The notes: generated by a model not told the origin, from the letters alone. Shown: positions 8,519 to 18,197, numbered from the stretch's first letter. The stretch is 64,000 nucleotides of DNA from Propioniferax innocua (GCF_006716235.1 NZ_VFOR01000002.1:434001-498000); one strand, 5' to 3'. Program-made: numbers and translations.

Positions 8519-9841
8519 ATGACACAACCCACCGTGTCCGCCCCTGCAGGAACGATCTGCGGATGGCGGTCAGACTCGGTCGATCACTGGGGCGGCATCC
8601 GATACGCCCGTGCCGAACGCTTCGCACCCCCGTCTCCGATGCCACCGGTGGAGCGCATCGACGCGACGGTCCCCTCGGCCGCCTGCCCGCAGGTCACCTA
8701 TCCCGATCCGATGCTGTTACTCCCCGGCGCGCTCACCGGGCTGGGTGTCGACGAGGACTGCCAGCAGCTCTCGGTGCACGCACCCGCCGACATCGCTGAC
8801 GGGGAGACCCTCCCTGTCGTGGTCTACATCCACGGTGGCGCCTATGTGAATGGTGCCGGAGACTCCCCCTATTACGACCCCACGATCTTCGTTCGTGAGC
8901 AACGCGTCATCTGGGTGGCGGTGACCTACCGGTTGGGCGTCCTGGGTTATCTCCCGAGCTCGGCGGGCCCCGGGAACCTCGGGCTCCTCGATCAGGTTGC
9001 GGCGCTGCGGTGGGTCCATGACAACATCGAGGCCTTCGGTGGCGACCCGGAGAAGGTCACGATCCTCGGCCAGTCTGCCGGCGGCGACGCCGTGGCACAT
9101 CTCATGATCAGCGAAGGCACGCGCGGGCTGTTCCGCCGCGTCATCAGCCAGTCGCCGCCGCTGGGTATCGCCACGGGACGTTCAGATCTCTTCGACGCGA
9201 TGGGCCGACGTCTGGACGCCTCCGGGCGCGCGGCAGGACCGGTGGATCATCTGGTGTCCATCCAGGAGCGCGTCGGCCAGGTGTCAGCGGCGCGGCGTTC
9301 CTGGCGTCACATGGGGATGCCGTACACCGTGCAGTACGGCTCCCACCCGCTCCCCGCGGAGGAGGACCTCGACGCCGCGTGGGCGCAGGCCGCGCCCGAG
9401 ATCGATGTGTTCATGGGGACGAACGTACGGGAGACCGCCTTCTATCTCCCGAAGCAGGTGGCTGCGGCAGGCGGTCGCGTTGGCGTGGTGAATCGCAGCA
9501 TCGAGACCATAATCCGCAGCACCTCCGACAAGATCTTCCACGCCAGCGTCGACTCATTCATGGAGCGGCATTGGCGCAACGGCGGACACGGATTCCGCTA
9601 CACGGTGGATTGGGGCCCACCGACGCAGTACTACGGAGCGCATGTGATCGAGATGCCGCTCCTGTTCGGTTCGGACGCATGGCGGTCGAGCCGCCTCCTC
9701 GACGGTCTCGATTGGGCCGATGTGGAACGCCTCGGCGTCGAGCTTCGCTCGGTGTGGGGCGAGTTCATCCACACCGGTTCGGCCCCGAGCGGCCCGGACT
9801 TCCTCGACATCCGACGCGCCACCCGCGCACTCCACGCCTGA
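8519..9841 (+). CDS. Type-B carboxylesterase
   Basis: An alpha/beta-hydrolase of the carboxylesterase/para-nitrobenzyl esterase family, about 440 residues. The oxyanion-hole motif is IHGGAYVNGAGDSPYYD (about residue 104), the nucleophile lies in ILGQSAGGDA (Ser about 185), and the His region is YYGAHVIEMPLLFGS. No signal peptide is visible, so it is probably cytosolic. The start at 8519 follows GGGAG by about 11 bases; ATG 8486 is an alternative. The substrate is unknown. It stands alone, with a dispersed palindromic repeat just downstream. Confidence 0.88.
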   Translation: MTQPTVSAPAGTICGWRSDSVDHWGGIRYARAERFAPPSPMPPVERIDATVPSAACPQVTYPDPMLLLPGALTGLGVDEDCQQLSVHAPADIADGETLPVVVYIHGGAYVNGAGDSPYYDPTIFVREQRVIWVAVTYRLGVLGYLPSSAGPGNLGLLDQVAALRWVHDNIEAFGGDPEKVTILGQSAGGDAVAHLMISEGTRGLFRRVISQSPPLGIATGRSDLFDAMGRRLDASGRAAGPVDHLVSIQERVGQVSAARRSWRHMGMPYTVQYGSHPLPAEEDLDAAWAQAAPEIDVFMGTNVRETAFYLPKQVAAAGGRVGVVNRSIETIIRSTSDKIFHASVDSFMERHWRNGGHGFRYTVDWGPPTQYYGAHVIEMPLLFGSDAWRSSRLLDGLDWADVERLGVELRSVWGEFIHTGSAPSGPDFLDIRRATRALHA

Positions 9842-9878
9842 TCCACACGCGCCGCTCCACGCACGGGGCCACACCACT

Positions 9879-9924
9879 CCACCTATACGCCAAGCCGTGT
9901 GTACCCGGCACAAGGTCAAGGTGG
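9879..9924 (-). repeat. Dispersed 46-bp imperfect palindrome (solo copy)
   Basis: This is an inverted copy of the palindrome family found at 17693-17882 and 18814-18931. On the minus strand it has the end block CCACCTTGACCTTGTGCCGG and ends GTATAGGTGG. It lies between the convergent esterase and DUF3027 genes, the usual place for REP-like elements. Confidence 0.75.
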
Positions 9925-9958
9925 AGGCAGTATCGCGCTGCGCAAAGCACGTAGTACG

Positions 9959-10747
9959 TCAGTCGAAGAGGTTCTGATCCTCATCGATGGTGTCCCACAC
10001 CGGGGCGGGACGTGCGGCCTCCCGGTGGTCGGCGACCACATCGGAGTGCGCGCCACAACCGTGGTCGACGCTCACCACACGACCGTCACTGGGTGCGTGC
10101 CCGTTGGCGCAGACGCCGAAGGTGTGGCCCAATGCACCGGTCAGGCGCACGAAGTAGGCACAGGAGAGGCAGTCGGCCGGAGCCTGCTTGGTCATCTCGT
10201 TCCTGGGGCCGCCATCGCCTGAGATCCAGCGCTCGGCAGCCTCGGAACGTCCTTCGATGCTCAACACCCGTTCGCGTCCCAGCCCCAGCTCGGCGACGAT
10301 CGCACGCGTCCAGCTCGCCTCCGCAGGATCGGCGTCGGCGGCATGCTCACCAGCGGTGTAGCCGGGTTCGAGTCGCGGATCGTTGTCGGGCGTCGGCTCG
10401 ACCATGCCCGGCTGGAGATCACCGGGCTCGACGCGCTCCTCCCACGGCACCCACTCCGGGGACAGCAACGCGCCCTCACCGGGTAGCAACACGACCTCGT
10501 TGATCGTCACCTTCTTGGCTCGGGACGCACGCACCACCGTGACAGCCCAGTACCAACCCGGATAACCGGGATGATCACAGGCGAATCGGTGCGTGACGAC
10601 GCGATCGGCCTCAGCCGTCATGCCCAAGTGTTCGCCCACATCCACGATCGCGACCTCGGCGACCGCATCGCGGGCGAAGTCGATCGCCTCGGCACAGGCC
10701 GGGTCGAGTTTCGGGCGTCGCGGAGTGCGTGTCGGGGCGGCTGCCAT
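9959..10747 (-). CDS. DUF3027 protein
   Basis: A 262-residue conserved actinobacterial protein of unknown function. The N-terminal part has the conserved block HPGYPGWYWAVTVVRASRAK, and the C-terminal part has a cysteine-rich stretch: CLSCAYF, then VCANGHAP, then DHGCGAHS. The spacing suggests a metal-binding knuckle, which is an inference. It begins two bases after the cspB stop, so the two are cotranscribed. The same pairing occurs in related genomes. Confidence 0.85.
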   Translation of the reverse strand: MAAAPTRTPRRPKLDPACAEAIDFARDAVAEVAIVDVGEHLGMTAEADRVVTHRFACDHPGYPGWYWAVTVVRASRAKKVTINEVVLLPGEGALLSPEWVPWEERVEPGDLQPGMVEPTPDNDPRLEPGYTAGEHAADADPAEASWTRAIVAELGLGRERVLSIEGRSEAAERWISGDGGPRNEMTKQAPADCLSCAYFVRLTGALGHTFGVCANGHAPSDGRVVSVDHGCGAHSDVVADHREAARPAPVWDTIDEDQNLFD

Positions 10748-10749
10748 AT

Positions 10750-11133
10750 TCAGAGCTCCAGTTCGTCGGCGACGGCACGCAGCACCTGGGCGGCCTTGGC
10801 GCCGGTGCGCGGATCGGGATGACGGCCTCGGCGATAACCATTGCCGATACCGTCGAGCATCTTGATGCAGTCCTCCACGATCATGGCCATGTGCTCGGGC
10901 TTCTTGCGTGCGGCTTTGGACACCGAGACGGGCTCATCGACGAGCGTCAGCGACAACGCCTGCTCGCCCTTGCGTCCCTGGATGACGCCGAACTCGACGC
11001 GCTGACCCGGCTTCAAGGTGGCGACCCCCGCCGGGAGTGCGCTCGCGCGCACGTACACATCGCCGCCGCCATCCTTGGTCAGGAAGCCGAACCCCTTCTC
11101 GGAGTCGTAGAAGCGGACCTTGCCAACGGGCAC
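10750..11133 (-). CDS. Cold-shock-domain protein with C-terminal extension
   Basis: The 127-residue product has an N-terminal cold-shock domain of about 65 residues with nucleic-acid-binding motifs GFGFL (RNP1-like) and DVYVRASAL (RNP2-like), followed by an extra region of about 55 residues (KPEHMAMIVEDCIKMLDGIG and a basic tail). This long form is typical of the CspB class in Mycobacteriales, unlike the 67-residue CspA class. It probably acts as a single-stranded nucleic-acid chaperone. It is the first gene of the pair with DUF3027 and is divergent from the membrane protein at 11278. Confidence 0.88.
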   Translation of the reverse strand: MPVGKVRFYDSEKGFGFLTKDGGGDVYVRASALPAGVATLKPGQRVEFGVIQGRKGEQALSLTLVDEPVSVSKAARKKPEHMAMIVEDCIKMLDGIGNGYRRGRHPDPRTGAKAAQVLRAVADELEL

Positions 11134-11277
11134 TGGAACCTCACTCGATCGCGGTCGGACGCCGACCGCTCCCGGCGGCCGGTGGAAACTGCGCTGGATG
11201 CGCAGGCGCCCATTCTAGCCCTCAGCGTGGGCGGCGCATCCAGCCGCGACCGCCCCGTGGTCGTTAGACTGCCCTCC

Positions 11278-12105
11278 ATGGCTACCTGGCTCGACGGACC
11301 GGAGTATGCGCCGCGCGAACGGCCCGCTGAGTTCGCGGCGCCCCGCGCCCCCCGACTGGGCACGGCGCCGGCGAGGCCATGCCCCAGCTCCGGGGCACCG
11401 CACATCGCCCCGTCCGATTACAGGCAGGAGCAGCCCGTCGCTCCCCTGTCCAATCACAGCGCCCCCGAAGCCGAGTACCGCGATCCGCATGAGGCCTTCG
11501 CCGTGGCGCGCAACGTCATGACAGCCGGTGAGGCCCCGACGCCACAGCCCACCGATCCACGTCAGCCGCTCAGCGCGGCCACCGGCGTGGACCACGGCCG
11601 CCAACCGTCCGCCTGGGGCGCAGCCCATGCCGATTCCGAGTACTCCCTGGTCAACCGCCCAATTCCGCCGCTGGGCGGCGGGCAGCCACAGCCCGGCCCA
11701 CAATGGCCTCCCCCGAACGGCAGGCCGGCCGGGCAGCCCGGCCCGGTCACCGCACTGCAGGTGCTCCAGGCCACTCAGGCCGGTGTGGTGATCTCCCTGC
11801 TCGTCGGCGGACTGTTCGGAGCCTTCACGTGGGTTCCTCCCATCGCGCTCGTGGCAGCGATGGTCTTCAGCTTCGGCGTACGCCAGGCACGCGCCACCGT
11901 GCAGACGACGCTGATCACCTCGACCGCCATCGCGGTGGTGTGGTTCCTCATGGCCGCCCTGCTCAATGGCCTGCAGGTGGGCCCTGCCCTCCAGAGCACC
12001 TCACTGATCGCAGTCGTCCTGTGCTGGCTGGCTCTGGTGGTGGTCCTGGCGATGGTGACCCGTTCCCTGTCCCGGGGTGAGCTACCCACCCCGCACCGGC
12101 CGTGA
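11278..12105 (+). CDS. Membrane protein with long Pro-rich N-terminus
   Basis: The 275-residue product has a hydrophilic, Pro- and Gln-rich N-terminal half, then about four membrane segments (AGVVISLLVGGLFGAFTWV, IALVAAMVFSFGV, LITSTAIAVVWFLMAALL, LIAVVLCWLALVVVLAMV). The start ATG 11278 (MATWLDGPEY) is chosen because the frame upstream of it is antisense to cspB. The last four bases overlap the next gene (GTGA), so it is coupled to the helicase-associated protein. Function unknown. Its position directly before the helicase pair recalls the neighbourhood around Rv0862c in mycobacteria. Confidence 0.75.
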   Translation: MATWLDGPEYAPRERPAEFAAPRAPRLGTAPARPCPSSGAPHIAPSDYRQEQPVAPLSNHSAPEAEYRDPHEAFAVARNVMTAGEAPTPQPTDPRQPLSAATGVDHGRQPSAWGAAHADSEYSLVNRPIPPLGGGQPQPGPQWPPPNGRPAGQPGPVTALQVLQATQAGVVISLLVGGLFGAFTWVPPIALVAAMVFSFGVRQARATVQTTLITSTAIAVVWFLMAALLNGLQVGPALQSTSLIAVVLCWLALVVVLAMVTRSLSRGELPTPHRP

Positions 12106-14285
12106 CCAGCCCGTCGGCGCCGACGCTGGCCGAATCCCTGCGCCGTCGCGACGCCGAGTGGATCGCGACCCTGCTGGAGGCCCGTCCGGATCTGACCAGC
12201 CCGGCCCCACACGACTTCGGAGAACTCGGGGCCCGTGCCCTGACCCGCTCCTCCATCCGGCGCTGCCTCGATCACCTGGATGCATGGCATCTCGCCGTTC
12301 TCGAAACCGCATGCGCTCTCCCCGAACCGGTCGACCCGACCGCCACGGCTCGCCTGCTCAACTCTGCCCACGGACACACCGGTCGCGCAGACAAGACCCG
12401 GACCCTCGCTGCCTTCACTCACCTCACACGTCTGGCACTGATCTGGCCTTCCGGCGACGGGTGGCGTGTCCCGCTACCGGTGCGCGAGGAGTTCGGCCCT
12501 CACCCCTGCGGACTGGCCGAAGCCCCGCAGGACGCCACCGGCGACAACGGCACCACCGAGCCCGGTGACTCCCTGCCCCAAGACCTACCCACAGCCGAAC
12601 GTGCGGTGCTCGAGCGTCTTGCCCAAGGACCCCCGGTCGGCAGTCTGAAGACCTTCGACGAGTCCACTCCGGTCGGCCGTCTGGTGGCAGCAGGACTGCT
12701 CCGCCATGTCCGGGCCGATACCGGAGCCCACACCGTCGAACTGCCCCGCCCGGTGGCGCTCGCCCTGCGGGCGGCCCGTCCCACCACCCCTGTGGCACCC
12801 GTCCCGGCCGACTTCACCGTGCCCGGACGCGGCACAGGCCTGGTGGACCAGTCCGGCGCGGGAGCGGCGCTGGAGATCGTCGGCGACATCGAGGGACTGC
12901 TCGATGAGCTGGAGTCAGCACCGGTCGAACTGCTCCGCGATGGCGGGATCGGCGTACGCGATCTGGGGCGTCTGGCACGACGTATCGGCAGGGACACCAC
13001 CCGCACCGGATTCCTCCTCGAACTGGCCCTGTGGGCAGGGCTCACAGCCTCCCGAGCGGGCCACACGCACCTGACCACCGCGGCCGACACATGGTTCGCC
13101 GCTGACCTGGCAACGCGATGGGCCACTCTCAGCGTCGCATGGCGCGGATCCTCACGTTGGTGGCCGAGCACCGGTCACGCCGGGCGCCACCCTTGGGCCG
13201 ATCCGGCAACGGTTGACCAGAACGAACCGCCCGATCCTTCAGGCCTCCGACGTCTGACGCTGGATCTGCTCGCAAGCAGACCCGGTCTCGGGATCGACGC
13301 CACCGCGTTGGGCACCTCGATCGCCCACCGGCGCCCCGCGTTCGCCCGACAGGGCCCACCGCCGGTGGAGGACGTTCTGCTCGAGGCCGGCTGGCTGGGG
13401 ATCATGGCGCTCGACACCGTCACGGCTCTGGCTCCGTTCACCGTCCTCGACGACGTGACGACGGTCGCCGAAGCAGCGCGTTCCCGTTTCCCCGAACCGG
13501 TCGGCGAACTGATCGTTCAGGCTGATCTGACCGCCATCGCCCCCGGTCCACTGCGTCATGATCTGGCCGTCGTCGCCAGACGGATCGCCGAGGTCGAATC
13601 CCGTGGCGGCGCAACGGTGTTCCGGTTCACCCGTGCTTCGGTACAGCGCGCCCTCGACGACGGCTGGTCGGCGTCAGAGCTGATCGCATGGGTGAGCGAG
13701 CACAGTTCCACTGAAGTTCCGCAACCACTGCATTACCTGATCTCGGACGTGTCCCGACGCCACGGCCAGATCCGGCTCGGCACCACATCGTGCTGGATCA
13801 CCATGGACGATCCGGCCCACCTGACGCTGGCCCTCGCCGATGCCGGCGCCGCTGCCCTCGGCGTCACGCGAATCGCCGAGACGGTGTTGGTGGCCGATGC
13901 CGAACCTGACGATGTGGTGGCCTGGCTGCGCGGGCTCGGGCTCTCCCCCTCAGCCGCAGGTGGACGCCCCGCTCCGCGTCGGGTGTCCGCGCCGAACACG
14001 ACCGAGCGTCCGCCTCGTCCCGACACCCATGCCATCGCCGAACTCATCGTCCGCCGCGCCCGTGCGGCGAAGGCCTCCCGCGAGATCCCCCTGATGTTGC
14101 GCCGCGCCTTGGAGGCAGGTGAGCTCATCGATGTCGGCTACGTGGCCTCCGACGGAACCCGACGCCACGCGCAGGCCGTGCCGATACGCATGAGTGATGG
14201 TTCGGTGCATCTGGTGGGTCCTGACACTCGGTTGTCGCTCCCCCTCGCCCGGATCCTCCAGGTCAACCCCACAGCTTCCAGATAG
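12102..14285 (+). CDS. Helicase-associated protein, partner of XPB-type helicase
   Basis: The 727-residue protein resembles the Rv0862c family (Helicase_C_3 region): LAESLRRRDAEWIATLLEAR at the N-terminus, ALTRSSIRRCLDHLDAWHL, and a C-terminal region with VSEHSSTEVPQPLHYLISDV and ISLGTT-like beta strands (RLGTTSCWITMDDP). There is no complete helicase motif set, so it is more likely an accessory or regulator of the XPB-like helicase at 15234. GTG 12102 overlaps the previous stop by four bases. A small hairpin follows the stop. Confidence 0.82.
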   Translation: MTSPSAPTLAESLRRRDAEWIATLLEARPDLTSPAPHDFGELGARALTRSSIRRCLDHLDAWHLAVLETACALPEPVDPTATARLLNSAHGHTGRADKTRTLAAFTHLTRLALIWPSGDGWRVPLPVREEFGPHPCGLAEAPQDATGDNGTTEPGDSLPQDLPTAERAVLERLAQGPPVGSLKTFDESTPVGRLVAAGLLRHVRADTGAHTVELPRPVALALRAARPTTPVAPVPADFTVPGRGTGLVDQSGAGAALEIVGDIEGLLDELESAPVELLRDGGIGVRDLGRLARRIGRDTTRTGFLLELALWAGLTASRAGHTHLTTAADTWFAADLATRWATLSVAWRGSSRWWPSTGHAGRHPWADPATVDQNEPPDPSGLRRLTLDLLASRPGLGIDATALGTSIAHRRPAFARQGPPPVEDVLLEAGWLGIMALDTVTALAPFTVLDDVTTVAEAARSRFPEPVGELIVQADLTAIAPGPLRHDLAVVARRIAEVESRGGATVFRFTRASVQRALDDGWSASELIAWVSEHSSTEVPQPLHYLISDVSRRHGQIRLGTTSCWITMDDPAHLTLALADAGAAALGVTRIAETVLVADAEPDDVVAWLRGLGLSPSAAGGRPAPRRVSAPNTTERPPRPDTHAIAELIVRRARAAKASREIPLMLRRALEAGELIDVGYVASDGTRRHAQAVPIRMSDGSVHLVGPDTRLSLPLARILQVNPTASR

Positions 14286-14292
14286 GCCCCGA

Positions 14293-14313
14293 CCCTCGTG
14301 AACGGGCCGAGGG
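14293..14313 (+). terminator. Hairpin after the helicase-associated gene
   Basis: CCCTCG and CGAGGG form a six-base-pair stem with a nine-base loop, eight bases after the stop codon. GCCCC and GGGGC just outside can form an alternative stem. There is no T-run, so it is a weak terminator candidate. Confidence 0.4.
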
Positions 14314-14415
14314 GCACGTTGTAAACAGCAGCAAGAGCGCACCGAGAATATTCTCCCCCGAGATTCCCCTGATTCGTGACATACAAATCGACATCTCTCG
14401 GTTACGATTCGATAC

Positions 14416-15237
14416 GTGCCCCGTAAGAACATCCTGCGCATCATCGTCGGCGCCGTCCTCCTGGTCGGCGTCTTGACTTTTGCGCTGTGGCTGTTCCGGG
14501 GCCAGGAATCCTCACAGACCGCTCAGGAGCCTCATCGCACCAAGCCTCCTGTTCCGGCACCGGCGTCGTCCACCCCTCCCTTCGTGGAGACGACGCCCTC
14601 CACCACACCCACCGCCACACCGACCCCGAGCCCGAGCCCGACTTCGAGCTCGACTCCCACCCCGCGGCCATCGAGCTCGAGTTCGGCACGTGCGTCGTCC
14701 ACTCCGCGATCTCCACGGTCGTCAACGAAGCCCCCTGCGCCCAGCGATCGCCCCACACAACAGGACCGTCCTGGCCGTCCCCCGGCGCCGGCCCCGGATA
14801 TCGATGAGCCGGAGCCGACGGAGCAGACGACGAGCAGTCAGCCGTCGCCTTCCGATGACGCGCCGACAGGCATCCCGGAGCCAATCACTTTCAGCAGTGT
14901 GGATCTCGATGACGTGTGCAACCGGGACTCCCATTTCACGATCTCGTGGAGCGGGTCGGAGAATGCCACCGGATACGACGTGTCGGTGTTCGGCGGGTCG
15001 GTGTCGCAGGAGTACCGCGGCCCCTCGACGTCGATGACGGTGGCGTGTCCACGCGTCTCGGGATCGGTGCAGGTCCAGGGGTTCGCCTTCAACAAGGATG
15101 AGGAATCGGAATACAGCTATGCGACGCTGACGTATTCTCCGCCCATGGATGAACAGCCCGAGCCGAGCTCCACACCGGCACAGTCCTTCAATCTGGACAA
15201 CCCCTCGGCCCCGGATTCGCCGACCGCGACCCCATGA
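14416..15237 (+). CDS. Membrane-anchored protein with Ser/Thr/Pro stalk and Fn3-like domain
   Basis: The 273-residue product has a basic N-terminus and one hydrophobic segment (IIVGAVLLVGVLTFALWLF), a stalk of about 130 residues very rich in Ser, Thr and Pro, then a beta-sandwich-like domain (FTISWSGSENATGYDVSVFG and VQVQGFAFNKDEESEYSYATL). The domain has the look of a fibronectin-type-III fold with two cysteines (DVCNRD, VACPRV). It is probably exposed outside the membrane. The start is GTG 14416. Its stop overlaps the XPB helicase ATG by four bases (ATGA), a surprising coupling of a surface protein with a repair helicase. Confidence 0.75.
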   Translation: MPRKNILRIIVGAVLLVGVLTFALWLFRGQESSQTAQEPHRTKPPVPAPASSTPPFVETTPSTTPTATPTPSPSPTSSSTPTPRPSSSSSARASSTPRSPRSSTKPPAPSDRPTQQDRPGRPPAPAPDIDEPEPTEQTTSSQPSPSDDAPTGIPEPITFSSVDLDDVCNRDSHFTISWSGSENATGYDVSVFGGSVSQEYRGPSTSMTVACPRVSGSVQVQGFAFNKDEESEYSYATLTYSPPMDEQPEPSSTPAQSFNLDNPSAPDSPTATP

Positions 15238-16865
15238 CGGGCGGGCCGCTGGTCGTCCAGTCCGATCGAACGCTCCTTCTCGAGGTCGATCATGAACAAG
15301 CCGACGACTGCCGTATCGAGATAGCGCCGTTCGCCGAGCTGGAGCGAGCCCCAGAACACATCCACACCTACCGTCTGACTCCACTGGGCCTGTGGAACGC
15401 ACGTGCTGCCGGGCATGACGCAGAAGGAGTCGTCGACGTCCTCCTGCGCTACAGCAGATACCCCGTCCCCGGCTCACTCCTGATGGACATCGCCGAGACC
15501 ATGGAGCGATACGGGCGGCTGCGGCTCGAGTCACACCCGACGCACGGCCTGGTTCTCGTGACCTCGGATCGTGCAGTGCTCACCGAAGTGACGCGTTCGG
15601 CCAAGGTGAAAGGCCTGATCGGCCGACAGATCGACGCCGACACGGTCGTGGTCCATCCCAGCGAACGCGGACACCTCAAGCAGGTGCTCCTCAAGCTGGG
15701 TTGGCCCGCTGAGGATCTTGCCGGCTATATCGACGGTGAGGCACACACGATCGATCTCGAGGAGGACGACTGGGAGTTGCGGCCCTATCAGCGGCAGGCG
15801 GTCGAGGCGTTCCGCCACGGGGGCTCCGGTGTGGTCGTACTGCCCTGCGGCGCAGGCAAGACGCTCGTGGGCGCCGGGGCGATGGCGCAGGCGTCGGCCA
15901 CCACCCTGATCCTGGTGACCAACACCGTGTCGGCCCGTCAGTGGCGCGACGAACTCGTGCGTCGGACCTCGTTGACCGCCGACGAGATCGGCGAATACTC
16001 CGGGGCCCGGAAGCAGATCCGCCCGGTCACGATCGCGACCTACCAGGTGGTCACCACCAAACGAAACGGTGTACACCCCCACCTCGAGTTGTTCGACGCC
16101 CGTGACTGGGGCCTGATCATCTATGACGAGGTGCATCTGCTGCCGGCCCCGGTGTTCCGACGCACCGCCGACCTCCAGGCGCGGCGTCGCCTGGGGCTCA
16201 CAGCGACGCTGGTGCGAGAGGACGGCCAGGAGGGAGAGGTGTTCTCCCTCATCGGGCCCAAGCGTTTCGATGCCCCGTGGCGGGATATCGAGGCGCAGGG
16301 CTGGATCGCCCCGGCGGACTGCGTCGAGGTCCGGGTGACGCTGCCCGACGATGACCGCCTCGCCTATGCGATGGCCGATCCCGAAGCGCGTTACCGCCTT
16401 GCGGCGAGCGCTGCCCGCAAGACGGAGGTGACCCTCGACATCGTCAACCGGCACGCCGGGGAGCCGACGCTGGTGATCGGGCAGTACGTCGACCAACTCA
16501 CCGACCTGGCCGAGCGGCTGGATGCGCCGGTCATCACCGGTTCGACGAGCACCAAGCAGCGGGAGGAACTCTACGAACGGTTCCGCAGCGGCGAGATCGA
16601 TCTGCTGGTGGTGTCGAAGGTCGCCAACTTCTCGGTGGATCTGCCCACCGCCGAGGTGGCGATCCAGGTCTCCGGAGCGTTCGGATCACGCCAAGAAGAG
16701 GCTCAGCGTCTCGGCCGTTTGCTGCGTCCGAAGGACGGCGCTTCGGCGACTTTCTATGCTGTGGTGGCACGTGACACCGTGGATGCGGACTTCGCCCAGC
16801 ATCGGCAGCGTTTCCTGGCCGAGCAGGGTTATGCCTACCGCATCATCGATGCCGAGGAGCTGTGA
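15234..16865 (+). CDS. XPB/ERCC3-type DNA helicase
   Basis: A superfamily-2 helicase of 543 residues related to bacterial XPB (Rv0861c type), probably a 3'-5' DNA helicase. The order is an N-terminal damage-recognition-like region, then helicase domain 1 with Walker A CGAGKT (about residue 205), DEVH (about 298) and the XPB-specific RED motif in LVREDGQ (about 326), and domain 2 with ITGSTSTKQREELYERF and the motif VI stretch EEAQRLGRLLRPK. All key motifs are intact. It overlaps the genes on both sides (ATGA before; TGATG after), so it sits inside one operon with the helicase-associated protein. Confidence 0.95.
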   Translation: MTGGPLVVQSDRTLLLEVDHEQADDCRIEIAPFAELERAPEHIHTYRLTPLGLWNARAAGHDAEGVVDVLLRYSRYPVPGSLLMDIAETMERYGRLRLESHPTHGLVLVTSDRAVLTEVTRSAKVKGLIGRQIDADTVVVHPSERGHLKQVLLKLGWPAEDLAGYIDGEAHTIDLEEDDWELRPYQRQAVEAFRHGGSGVVVLPCGAGKTLVGAGAMAQASATTLILVTNTVSARQWRDELVRRTSLTADEIGEYSGARKQIRPVTIATYQVVTTKRNGVHPHLELFDARDWGLIIYDEVHLLPAPVFRRTADLQARRRLGLTATLVREDGQEGEVFSLIGPKRFDAPWRDIEAQGWIAPADCVEVRVTLPDDDRLAYAMADPEARYRLAASAARKTEVTLDIVNRHAGEPTLVIGQYVDQLTDLAERLDAPVITGSTSTKQREELYERFRSGEIDLLVVSKVANFSVDLPTAEVAIQVSGAFGSRQEEAQRLGRLLRPKDGASATFYAVVARDTVDADFAQHRQRFLAEQGYAYRIIDAEEL

Positions 16866-17671
16866 TGAGTCGCTGGTCCGATGACACTGAGGGATATGCG
16901 CGCCCACAGGAATCCGCGCGTTTCCCCGATGAACGCCTGCCCGGCGACCCTGTGCCCTCGGAGAGTCCGGACGAGACGGACTCGCATGGCCCGGACTTCG
17001 ATGCCCCACGTACGAACGCGGCCCCACGTACGAACGCGACCCCACGTACGACGCCAGAGCCGCATGCGGATGCCGACGATGACGCCCCCAAATCTTTCCT
17101 CGGCATCGAGCTCACCTTGCCCACCATGATCATCATCGGGTCATTGGTGCTGGCCCTCGTCATCTCCGGCGGCCTGTTCCTACGGTCACAGCGCATCCAG
17201 CAGCAGACCGGCTCAGACGGACCGGTTCCGGGCGCGGAAGAGACCGAGCTGATTCCCCGTGAAGGCGAACCGCCCGAAGTGCAGGTGGCCGAGGTCGGCG
17301 ACCGCGTGCATGTCCAGGGACTGTACGGAACCGGCTGGATCACCGTCGTCACAGCGGACTGGGCCGACGATGGCAACATCGATCCCAGTCGGGGCTCCTA
17401 TCTCAACATCGATCTGCTGGTCGAGACCGAGGAGGGAACCATGGTGGTCGAGTCGATCCAGTACGCGGCCTATGACCTCGAGGGCAATCAATACGTCCCC
17501 TCGATCGGCGCAGCCAAGGAGCCCTACCTCAACAACCAGGAGGTCACCGGCTCCGGTTCGGAGGCCCGTGGCTGGGTGTCATTCGACATCCCTCGCGGCC
17601 CCACACGTCTGGAGATCTCCGATGAGGGCTTCAACCCCCTGATCACCATCGACTTCATCCCGCCGGCCTGA
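16865..17671 (+). CDS. Membrane-anchored DUF4352-like protein
   Basis: The 268-residue product has an acidic hydrophilic N-terminus of about 80 residues, which includes a short repeat (APRTNA, APRTNA, TPRTTP), then one transmembrane segment (LPTMIIIGSLVLALVISGGLF), then an extracytoplasmic beta-rich domain. The domain (GWITVVTADWADD, NIDLLVETEEGTMVVESIQY, GWVSFDIPRGPTRLEISDEG) looks like the immunoglobulin-like DUF4352 type. The ATG overlaps the helicase stop by one base (TGATG); GTG 16862 is possible. It ends the operon that began at 11278. Confidence 0.75.
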   Translation: MSRWSDDTEGYARPQESARFPDERLPGDPVPSESPDETDSHGPDFDAPRTNAAPRTNATPRTTPEPHADADDDAPKSFLGIELTLPTMIIIGSLVLALVISGGLFLRSQRIQQQTGSDGPVPGAEETELIPREGEPPEVQVAEVGDRVHVQGLYGTGWITVVTADWADDGNIDPSRGSYLNIDLLVETEEGTMVVESIQYAAYDLEGNQYVPSIGAAKEPYLNNQEVTGSGSEARGWVSFDIPRGPTRLEISDEGFNPLITIDFIPPA

Positions 17672-17692
17672 CACCGAACGCCCGCTGGGTTT

Positions 17693-17882
17693 CCGCCTCG
17701 ACTTTGCGCCGGGCAGACGCGGCTCTCTGTAGAGGTGGGAGGTCCCGCTCAGGGCTGCCGACCTCCACCTCAACCTTGCGCTCGGCAGACACGGCCTTAC
17801 GCAGAGGTGGAACGTCCCACTCAGGACTGCTGACTCCCACCTCGGCCTTGCACCGGACAGACACGGCTTCACGTAGAGGCAG
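17693..17882 (+). repeat. Array of three 46-bp palindromes at 72-bp period
   Basis: Copies lie at 17693-17738, 17765-17810 and 17837-17882, exactly 72 bases apart. Each begins like CCACCTCNACCTTG, has GGCAGACACGGC in the middle and ends GTAGAGGTGG. The outer ten bases of the consensus are complementary, with GCCG/CGGC pairing inside. The 26-base spacers are similar to each other (GTCCCRCTCAGGRCTGC shared), so the unit was duplicated as a whole 72-mer. Confidence 0.85.
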
Positions 17883-18197
17883 AGGCACCTTCGACACGAA
17901 CGATGCCCGGTCCCGCCCTTTCCATACTGTGCCGGGGCATCGCAGCCAATCCAGAAGTAGCACCTGCCGACGCCTCCTTCAGCGCCTGCACTGCACCGGC
18001 CAACACTGCCCGACACCGCACCGCGCTACACCCCCAGCATTGCGGCGCCCAGCACCGCACCGCACCCCGGCACCGCACCGCACCGGCCAACACCACACCG
18101 CGCCTCAGCCTGTCGCCCTTCTGACCCCGCCACCCCTCTGGTGGCCCGCACGGCCCCGTCGCCATCCCAGCGCTGTCTGTCTCCCTCACGGATCTGC

